Of a DNA stretch of 64,000 nt, positions 56,500-64,000 are shown one piece after another. Every line of letters starts with the position of its first letter. Within the stretch, counting starts at the first letter, position 1. The position numbers and the translations under genes were made by a program. The stretch is from contig JAEUWY010000023.1 in NCBI GenBank assembly GCA_022059125.1, positions 1,674,001 through 1,738,000 on the forward strand, read 5' to 3'. The DNA comes from Corynespora cassiicola (lineage: Eukaryota > Ascomycota > Dothideomycetes > Pleosporales > Corynesporascaceae). The notes below the pieces were generated by a model. It did not search any database, was not told the origin of the DNA, and saw only the letters and a list, made by a program, of their open reading frames with translations.

Positions 56500-56876
56500 G
56501 GGGACGATAAGAGGGGGACTTAATGGTAAGATTGGTATTGGCGGGAAGGGTTGAGTAGGAGGAGGGAAGGGAAAAGTGGCCATTTTTAGTAAAAGTTTTA
56601 GATGATGGTAATGAGGCTATGATAGTAATGGTTAATACGGAGATGCTTATAGACTAAATCGATTTTTCGGATTGCTATTTCTTGGTTCTTGTGGCAATTT
56701 CCCAATTTGACATTTGCTACTTCACAAATGTTTCTCGAGACATGTTGGTAATCTTGGCTTGAATTACCGTATCATCTCTAATGTCCTACCGGACTAAAGG
56801 ATGCTTCTAAGAAACGTTCATATATAAAACGGTCATTAAAAACAAAGCCCTCTCCCATAGCAAATTCTCCCTCAAA
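56500..56876. other. Convergent spacer before the second paralogue cluster
   Basis: About 380 bp, AT-rich in its second half. It marks the change from the GC-rich conserved block to the AT-richer paralogue cluster. No gene. Confidence 0.5.
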
Positions 56877-59204
56877 CTATGTCAGCTTCGCCTTCTTCGC
56901 ACTACCCTTCTCCCCACCCTCCTCACCCTCATCATCCTCACTCCGCGCCCGCTTCACCGATCCCAAATCCGCAACCAAACTTTGCTCCACGCCCTCGATG
57001 CCCTCCCCACCCGGCGACATGGAATCCCGCTGGCCCAGACTAGCAGCCAGGCCCTGCTGCGCGCCGTCGAAACTCGCCGGCGGCGTGGGACTCTGCTCCG
57101 TTAAACCGAGCAAATCGATAGCTGAGAGGGGTCCCGTGCCGTCTAGAAGTTCGAAGAGATCGGCGGATAGAGCCGAGGGCGAGGGTGGGAGTTGGTATGG
57201 GGGCCATTCGAGAGAGGGGTCCTGGGGGATGGACTGGCTTGGGTCTTGGATCGATGGTTCGGGGAGATGGGGGGTGTCTTGGTAGTTGGGATTAGCCATC
57301 TTCGCCTGGAGATGGTGGTGCGAGGGGGCCTGGAAATGCTGGTTCGTGGGGTGCGCGTCCGCTGGCTGGACTACTGGGGCTGGTGCTTGTGTATGATGCG
57401 CATGCCCCAACAAGTCTTCGTATACGTAATCAGGAATATCTTGCTGGAAGGCGCGATGAAAATCGAGCTGGTTAGAGTTCTCGAGCTCGTACTTGAGAGA
57501 TGCGCTGACGACTTGAGGGTTGGACTGGGATTGCTGGGGTGCAAAGCCGCCCTCCGAAAATGGATATGAACCCTCACTCGCGTGCTCTCGCGCAGGCTCC
57601 GCGAAAGAACTTGCCTCGACATGGTCGCTGGGCAGGGTGTCCGTGGGAATAAATGCCTCGCCCTGAGCTTCCAAAGCATGGCCCTCATGCGCCAATGGAG
57701 AAGGTCCTTTGCTTGCCGTCTGAGTCTCGTCTTCCTTGGCCGGAACATCTGGTCCGTCAACAAAGCCTGGAATCTCAGATATGGGCTTGGGTTTCGGTTT
57801 CCTGCCTCGTCCCCGGCGACGAGGGGCAGGGTTGTCGCCCGGCTCTTTGGCTTCATGCTCGCGTGCCTCCGAGAGACGGTTCTGGCGGACGTCGTTGTTG
57901 GTGCGGTTCGCGAGGCTGCAGCTCTTGATTTGGCTGGGGTTCGTGATGAGATTCTCGTAATCCCCAGACACTGCGGAATCGCATCGCGCTTTGAAGTGGT
58001 GCAGTATGTGGACGACGGTGTCCAATCGCTCCTCAAAAGTTAGGTTGCGGCCCCTTGAAGCCGTCTCTACTTTCAGTGGGTCGTTGGTGCGCATAATGTT
58101 CGGGCCTTCTGTGTGAAGGCGGATCATGAACTCCTGAGATGATGTCAGTACTGCCGTGACGCTGTTCTGAGATATGGGACCTACTATCATCTGCCAAGCC
58201 GTAACTTCTAAGACTTGGTTACCATAGAAGTTCTTTTTGCCAAACCACCGCTTGTTCAAACTGGGGCCTGTGTTCTTGTCCCAGAGGCCATTGAGGTTTT
58301 TGATGGCCCTGAGGATTCGCAGCACAACTCTCTGCTTATGTACATTAGTCATTGGAATTGTACTGTCATTTCTCGGATACGACCAGCTTCCCGCTGGCCG
58401 TCCTGCGATAGCGGATTCGTAATCGCTGAAATATAGACCATTTGTTTTATCTTCATCTTCCGTGCCAGATTCTTGAGCAATATGGGGAACAGTAACAGGA
58501 GGGGCGATGGATTTCTGAGGAACACTGTCGGACACATTGTTGGATATGACACGCACTCCCCTGGTAGCGTTATTTCCATAACTTGTGGAATTGGAACCTC
58601 CTTGCAATTCATAATATGCAGGGGGAGCTTCATTATGATTTTCGAATATCCCTCCATCGTTGGGGGGATTCGGATTGATTTGATAACCGTTCATCGCTGC
58701 ACTATGTCGAATATTAAACCTTGGATGCTGTACCTGGCCCATAAGTCTAGGCCGCATTACTTCAGCTGGGTGTTGATTTCCTTCATGTGTAGAATTTGGG
58801 TAAGATATTTGGTTGGAATTCCGATTGGAGTTTCCGCTATAGTGTTCCTGGGTTACTGAGATCTGGTTCGGGTTCGAGTGGTATGGATAGTAGTAGTTGT
58901 TACATCCAAACTGAGGATTCACATTTAGACTATGGTCCCATGGTCCTCCACTGGCACTCAGATTGGCACCCTGAAATCCGATTTGGGGAGTCAAAGGCAT
59001 TCCCTGTGTATTGGAAGCTTGATTCATAACTTGGTGTGTCGAATTAAGATCTCCTGTAAGAAATTTGTTGCCGTTGGAAGGGCTCTGTACTATGAAATAT
59101 TGATTCACATTGCCGTGTTGCTGATTGTTGCGAGAGCTAGCAGGTTTATTCATCATATCCGAGGTTTTGAGTGTGCTGGTGAGGCCAATGGGTTGAGGTG
59201 GCAT
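56877..59204 (-). CDS. Uncharacterised five-member family, paralogue C
   Basis: Two exons (58185-59204 and 56877-58133) encode 758 residues. The 51-nt intron (donor GTAGGT, acceptor CTCAG) is a multiple of three with no stop, so an automatic frame call would keep it as 17 extra residues. Comparison with paralogues A and D shows it should be removed: AWQMI-EFMIRLHTEGPNIM. The N-terminal 240 residues are Asn/Gln/Pro-rich. The shared domain covers about 58.45-57.88 kb: NGLYFSDYESA, WSYPRNDSTIPMT, LNKRW, the split motif, LTFEERLDTVVHIL, FKARCDSAV, NRTNNDVRQ. An AT-hook-like RRRGRGRKPKPKP follows, then a long Pro/Gln region and the basic tail SAKKAKLT. Likely nuclear; function unknown. Confidence 0.78.
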   Translation of the reverse strand: MPPQPIGLTSTLKTSDMMNKPASSRNNQQHGNVNQYFIVQSPSNGNKFLTGDLNSTHQVMNQASNTQGMPLTPQIGFQGANLSASGGPWDHSLNVNPQFGCNNYYYPYHSNPNQISVTQEHYSGNSNRNSNQISYPNSTHEGNQHPAEVMRPRLMGQVQHPRFNIRHSAAMNGYQINPNPPNDGGIFENHNEAPPAYYELQGGSNSTSYGNNATRGVRVISNNVSDSVPQKSIAPPVTVPHIAQESGTEDEDKTNGLYFSDYESAIAGRPAGSWSYPRNDSTIPMTNVHKQRVVLRILRAIKNLNGLWDKNTGPSLNKRWFGKKNFYGNQVLEVTAWQMIVGPISQNSVTAVLTSSQEFMIRLHTEGPNIMRTNDPLKVETASRGRNLTFEERLDTVVHILHHFKARCDSAVSGDYENLITNPSQIKSCSLANRTNNDVRQNRLSEAREHEAKEPGDNPAPRRRGRGRKPKPKPISEIPGFVDGPDVPAKEDETQTASKGPSPLAHEGHALEAQGEAFIPTDTLPSDHVEASSFAEPAREHASEGSYPFSEGGFAPQQSQSNPQVVSASLKYELENSNQLDFHRAFQQDIPDYVYEDLLGHAHHTQAPAPVVQPADAHPTNQHFQAPSHHHLQAKMANPNYQDTPHLPEPSIQDPSQSIPQDPSLEWPPYQLPPSPSALSADLFELLDGTGPLSAIDLLGLTEQSPTPPASFDGAQQGLAASLGQRDSMSPGGEGIEGVEQSLVADLGSVKRARSEDDEGEEGGEKGSAKKAKLT

Positions 59205-60093
59205 TTTGAGAACTCGGACTTCTCTATGGTAGTTGAAGTCGTTGAGTGGTTTTAACCGTGTGAGAAGTTGCTAGAATTCCGAATTCGAGGTTGAGTAGTC
59301 ACTGGTAGTGGTTTGGTTGGTAGAAGAAGTACGGTCAGGCGAACATGGGCTTAAATGAATATGAGTTGACGGCCCACGATCTAGGTCGCCTGACGGGCGT
59401 CATCGTCTTTTGTCACTAATAGCTGAGATTGGAAAGATTCAGAAGTGGTGTAGTAGTTTTGGTTCTTTGGAAAGCCCCAATTCACTTCGGATCCACATAG
59501 GATTCAAACGAATGGTTCATGACGTTGCCGTTTCCCTTCCCAGTAAAAGTACAGCGTAAGGAGGTACTATAATTAGAAAACAGTGGTGAAAATACACAAA
59601 CAAAAGAGTTGAAGAAGTCTCTATTTTTAGTTTGGTGATGGACAAAACCTTATCAAGAATGTCTTTATAGGCTTACTTTTCGGGTATGGCCACAGTTTTC
59701 TAGTGCATGACATCCCTGGAATAGGCCATATAGCCAAGCAGAAGCTTACAACGTAGATATTCCAGTTCATCACTCCAAGTATACAGTTTGATGTAGCTTT
59801 TGATATCTGCTTTGTGGATTACTATATTTATGTACATTATTTGCGGCAGGATTTTTCTTTTGAGAGTGGAGTACTAAAGAATCGCGATTGTGTTTTGTCC
59901 GACTTTTGGGACTATGCTTTCGAAATGATGGCTTCCTTAAGGATGCGGAGAAGATTTTTAAAAATTGATAATGAAAAAATTGAGTTTCACGGCAATTTCC
60001 AATTCTTGTGTATACTGTGGTTGACGAGTTCCCATATGTTGGATTGTCTAATTGGCGATACTATCAACTCTCCCCAATAAGCGCGGCTAGCCT
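59205..60093. other. AT-rich spacer between paralogues C and D
   Basis: About 890 bp, AT-rich, without open frames of note. It must contain the promoter of paralogue C. No transposon feature recognised. Confidence 0.5.
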
Positions 60094-62237
60094 TTATTTC
60101 GATTTCCTCGGTCTACCCCTACCCCGTTTCATTACCGGCGCTTCATTCTGTTCATCCTTCGTCTCCTCGCGTCTACGTTTATTTGTCGGATCTGTAGAAT
60201 TCAATTGCCCGGCACTGTTGCGCATGGAACCACGCGTCTGGTAACGAGTCGAGCTGCCCAAGTTTGTAGCTGGTGATAAATTACTGGACTTTCCATTGTC
60301 TGGGCGGATTTTTGATTCTCTCAGAAACCCATCATGAATGGAACTCATGCCTCCAGTGAGCTCATCATCACCCCGAGGCGGCGGCTGATCGTCCGGCTCA
60401 TTCTCGGGACTATTGATATACTCTGAAAGATTTCCAGAGCCGCGCAAGGTGCCACTCTCTTTATTTGGTATCTCGCATCGGTCGTGAACACTTAAAGACG
60501 CACTTTTGTCACTACGATTGGGATTTGAACCAAGTATTGGACTAAAGGGGAATCCCGAAGTATTCGAAGGGGAGGCTGTAAGTTTGTCAGCTTGGATATT
60601 TGGCCAGTCAAAGAACATGTAACTAACCTGTATAAGTTTGCTTGGTTCTTCTTGTATACTTCCGCTTTCCATTTTTCGTTGATCCACCCTTTTCCTCTAG
60701 TTCGCGAGACTTCTTCAATCTGCCCTGACGATGATCGTTATTGATCCGGTTTGCGCTACAATTAGCCCCAATTTGTGTCGGAGCCATTATCAATGCTTTG
60801 CGGGGACCTTCACCTCCCATGACATGATCACAACGAGCCTTGTAGTGGTGCAAAACGTGCACCACCTTCTCCAATCGGGCCTGGAAAGTCAAGTTTTTCT
60901 CTTTCTGCGCTTTTTGGATAGCGGCAGGATCATCTATGTTGAGTATCTTCGGGCCTTCTATGTGGAGACGAATCATCAAATCCTATCAAGTGATTAGAAG
61001 TTTGATATCGTGAAACATGACTAGGATGGAAACTTACCGTCATCTCCCATGCGACCTTCTCGACCCGTGCTTCACCGTAGAAATTACTGTTACTCATCCA
61101 ACGGTTTTGCAAGACCGAGCTGGTTCCTTTGTCATATATCCCATCAATATTCAACATTGCGTCTCGAATCTGAATGACAATTGCCATAGTTTGCTCTAGA
61201 GTGGTCGGTATTGAATAATCAGGCTGGGGATAGTGCCAGTCTGGAGCCGGAAAAGCTGCTGTGGCAGAAGACAGACTATCAAAATACAGGCCCGTCACTG
61301 AATTTTTCTTTGGAGTTCCAGAGGAAGTCTCTTTCATCTCAATCGGTATTTTCATGTTCGTTCCTACCATTGAGTCGAAAGCATCGTCGTAGGTATCGTA
61401 TGACATTGCGGCGTTCGGCAGCATATTACTAGGCCGAACACCAACACCGGATATCATATTATTACCAATCGTTGCCATACCCCCGTCATTGGAGAGATAT
61501 GACTGAAGTTTGGGGAAATTGCCCACACCTCTCCCCTGAAAAGGTACTTTGGCTCCACGGGCAAACTCGGGTAACTGTGGTGGCCAAAAGGTCCCATTCG
61601 GGAATGACACAGGATTTGGACGGAACGAATGAGCATTAGGCGTTGGCGGGAAGTACATTCTTGACACATCAACTTGATCAACGGTGCCTCTATTCGGCAC
61701 TCGTGAATTGAGTGTCTGTTGCTCATCTTGTTCCTGATTGAAATCGAGTTGCGATTCAGTGATGCTTCTCAAATCGCCTGTCTGGACATTGTCTACCGAA
61801 TTCTTTTTCCGGTCTGACATGCGCCTATCCTGGATCTCTGGATCGATTACCTCATTTGTGCAGTTTCCAGCAGGGTATGGATGTATGTTCAATTCGAAAT
61901 AATTGGTATTGCCGTTATTTATATATGGCATACTTCTATGAGGATATGGCGGCAAAGGAGGCTTGTATTGTCGTCCGTTCAAGAATACGCCTCCAGAAAA
62001 GGTGTGCATGGGCAGTTTTGGAACGAAGCCATGGCCCTCAGAAGCTGAAACTCCTGTAAGAAGACCAATATCTTCAAGACTTCTGGAAGCCTGAGGCGTA
62101 ATTGTGTATTGGCCTGACATTATGAATGCATCAATCTCGTCTTGGCTCCTGTCTTGTAGTGCGCCATAATCTTGCGCAACTGGGCACTGGCCGGTACCTG
62201 CAGATGATGACGCATTGGCTTTCAATGGGTTGTTCAT
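60094..62237 (-). CDS. Uncharacterised five-member family, paralogue D
   Basis: Three exons (61038-62237, 60628-60982, 60094-60575) encode 678 residues from MNNPLKANASSS; an upstream in-frame ATG at 62348 would add 37 residues including a hydrophobic stretch, but paralogue C also opens with an M-N-K/N-P context, so I prefer the inner start. The shared domain runs about 61.31-60.68 kb: TGLYFDSLSSA, WHYPQPDYSIPTT, IQIRDAMLN, LQNRW, VAWEMT-DLMIRLHIEGPKIL with the intron at the conserved place, LTFQARLEKVVHVLHHYKARCD, NRINNDHRQ. A second intron after the domain corresponds in position to the last intron of paralogue A. The C terminus KRGRGRPRKSK is a canonical AT-hook, so DNA binding is plausible. 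Confidence 0.8.
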
Positions 62238-63245
62238 GTTTGAGTCAGCAGAATGAATTGGTTTGGTTGAAGTTTCTTGCTGGTTGAATTCGTTTGGAGG
62301 TTGATTGAGTAAGCTAAGGAGTGTCAGAGTCAGAACAAAAAGAGGCATTTTATAACTGCTTAACCTTATACTGTACTATCACATGATATATATGAGTACA
62401 CTTTCACTCCATTCGAGTATTCTCATTTCGCAAATATTTCAAAGTGAATGACAAATTTCTTGCCATTTCCAATAGTAGCTAGGCCCATGTGACTTTAGCT
62501 TATGTAAGAGGTTGATTTTCAGTATATGTCCATGAAACAGCTACGTTATGTGAAAATAACACATATTAAATTGCTACGAGATGAGGAAATCTACGTGTTG
62601 TGTACATAATTTATATATTAGAATATGGGCTTTGCCATCTAATGATTGTTAGAACAAGGTTCGACTGAATAGTTATTTGTTATAGAAAACAAAAACTCTC
62701 ATTTAGTTGTCATCACACAAGAAGTACAAAACTTTAGCTTTCTAATACTTCTGAAATAAAGATATTTTGAAATTTTTTTCAGAAAATATAATTTAATAGC
62801 AGCTAGAACTACAAAAAGAGTGCTAATATAAGATTACAGCTATATAGCTCTTCAGCCATTTGGATTTGAAGATGTTTGGAACTGTAAGGGTACCATAATC
62901 AATCAATGGCTGCTATTTAAGCAATCGATATTATATGAAGACGATGTTGGTATTTAACTACCTCTCATTGAATATGCAAAGAGCACTGAGGGTTACATAA
63001 CTTAATTTAGGTTACGATCACAAAGACATGGTCATTCAGTCACAAGGCAACATTGACACTTAATTTCAGAAAGCACACACTTATATAAGACCTAATACGT
63101 CAAAAAGAACTGAAACAAGCTCAAATGGTAGCCAAGTACACCTGATATAGAGTACATGGTTATATAGCGCCTCCTGATGCAATACCCTTCCATGTGAAGA
63201 GAAAATACGACAAAAATACAAGAACAAAAAAAGAAGACAAAATTT
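62238..63245. other. AT-rich spacer between paralogues D and E
   Basis: About 1 kb, the most AT-rich part of the window, with no open frame of note. This could reflect old repeat-induced point mutation or simple drift; no repeat unit is visible. Confidence 0.5.
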
Positions 63246-64000
63246 TCAGAAGCATGTGCGCTTTGGAGAACTATAAACGCCGGAAGCAAGATCCTGCTCG
63301 CTCTCCTGGTTGTTGTCGCGGCCGCGCTTCAAGTTGGATGCGCCGCTTGCTCGCTTCTCTAACTCGACTCCGTTTCGAATCCGGACGGCTTTATTCGAGT
63401 TCGCAACTTGGTTGGTGCGGGTACGGGTGATAAGACGCTTTGGAGCGCCGACGACTTGGTGTAAGCGATCGTTTTTGAGTAGATCTTCGCAGGTGCGCTT
63501 GGATGATGAGAGAAGTTCGAGGATGGATTCGATGCGCCCCTGGAAAGTGAGACCTTCGCTGGCCTTGATATCAGCGCGAAGGGTCTTGTCGGCGAGATAA
63601 CTGTCCCAGCCTTGTTTGTGAATGCGAATAGTCAAGAGTAAGATGCGCCAGGCGATAATGGCAAAATCCTTTTCCTCGTAGAAGGAAGCATTGCGGCCCC
63701 AGCGATTCAGGAAAGGTTTGCTCGTGGTCCGCTCACGGACGTCAGTTGTGTCTTTAATGGCGGCGATGAGCCTCTTTATCAAGTCCTTCTTTTGCTGCTT
63801 TGTCTCAGGGATGGTAATGTCAGGGGAGGGTGGGTTCCAGGCGAGGGCCTCGTCCCTAGCGAACGTATCTTCGAAGGTGTCAAAGAAGAGATCATCGTCA
63901 TCATCCCCATCGTCATCGTCGTCATCGTCGGAATCTTCCTCTTGAAGAGCTTCCGGAGACTGTTGATTTGTCGGTTGAAAATCGGATAATTCGATGCTGG
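63246..64000 (-). CDS. Uncharacterised five-member family, paralogue E (partial, 5' end outside window)
   Basis: The frame is open from the stop at 63246 to the window edge, about 250 codons, so the N terminus is missing. An Asp-rich run (near 63893-63940) precedes the shared domain: DLFFDTFEDTFARDEALAW, NPPSPDITIPETK, LIKRLIAAIKD, FLNRW, FAIIAWRILLLTIRIHKQG, LTFQGRIESILELL, VVGAPKRL, TRTNQVANSNK. It is the most divergent copy: the usual RLHxEGP reads RIHKQGW, and there is no intron at the conserved site. The tail carries NLKRGRDNNQ and SSPKRTCF, short basic patches. Confidence 0.72.
   Translation of the reverse strand, partial: SIELSDFQPTNQQSPEALQEEDSDDDDDDDGDDDDDLFFDTFEDTFARDEALAWNPPSPDITIPETKQQKKDLIKRLIAAIKDTTDVRERTTSKPFLNRWGRNASFYEEKDFAIIAWRILLLTIRIHKQGWDSYLADKTLRADIKASEGLTFQGRIESILELLSSSKRTCEDLLKNDRLHQVVGAPKRLITRTRTNQVANSNKAVRIRNGVELEKRASGASNLKRGRDNNQESEQDLASGVYSSPKRTCF

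Noticed and set aside
55690..56583. 297-codon minus-strand frame over the glycosidase-like gene
   Set aside because: Leu/Pro/Asp-rich shadow with no domain.
59205..63245. AT-rich spacers as RIP-mutated transposons
   Set aside because: No reverse transcriptase, transposase or terminal repeat remains visible; dinucleotide statistics would be needed to support this.

Overview
The window is nuclear DNA from a filamentous ascomycete (Pezizomycotina). The evidence is short GT-AG introns of about 50 to 100 nt in most genes, two Zn2Cys6-type regulators, a cytochrome P450 beside a P450 reductase, many secreted or GPI-type proteins, and families such as DUF8021, DUF4360, AsaB-like hydroxylases and BIM1/X325 copper proteins. 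I cannot fix class or genus. I rebuilt 29 gene models by joining exons at GT-AG sites so that frame and protein family are both kept. No rRNA, tRNA, CRISPR array or intact transposon was recognised.

Region 1 (1-4.6 kb): small genes. These are a secreted DUF8021 protein, an unresolved hypothetical gene, a RING-like protein lacking one zinc ligand, and a secreted DUF4360 protein.

Region 2 (5.3-24.7 kb): a cluster-like block of metabolic genes. A quinate/sugar-acid-type MFS permease and a DHDPS-family aldolase share a divergent promoter. A Zn2Cys6 regulator and a Gfo/Idh/MocA dehydrogenase follow. Next come a second regulator with an incomplete zinc motif, a P450 divergent from its own NADPH-P450 reductase, an inositol-type MFS transporter and an AsaB-like hydroxylase. 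There is no PKS, NRPS or terpene synthase, so catabolism or conversion of a small oxygenated or sugar-acid substrate fits better than a classical secondary-metabolite cluster. About 240 bp upstream of the dehydrogenase hold an array of a GC-rich/T-tract repeat.

Region 3 (25.7-30.4 kb): a copper-binding BIM1/X325-like membrane protein, a Cys-rich Ser/Thr/Pro-rich surface protein, and an AMID/FSP1-like oxidoreductase.

Region 4 (31.6-38.6 kb) and region 6 (56.9-64 kb) hold five divergent members of one uncharacterised family. Each has a long disordered region and one conserved domain of about 200 residues, with basic or AT-hook-like tails. Two are in the first cluster and three in the second, the last running off the window edge. 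I see this as the most likely undescribed system here. A separate disordered acidic protein lies beside the first cluster.

Region 5 (39-56.5 kb): mostly conserved genes. These are a bestrophin/UPF0187 channel, a SET protein with a signal peptide, a RidA protein with a 14-nt micro-exon, APRT, a single-ORF fusion of homoserine kinase with AIR synthase, an AAA+ ATPase, and a secreted TIM-barrel glycosidase-like protein. The homoserine kinase-AIR synthase fusion is the second notable finding: AIR synthase in fungi is normally fused to GAR synthetase.
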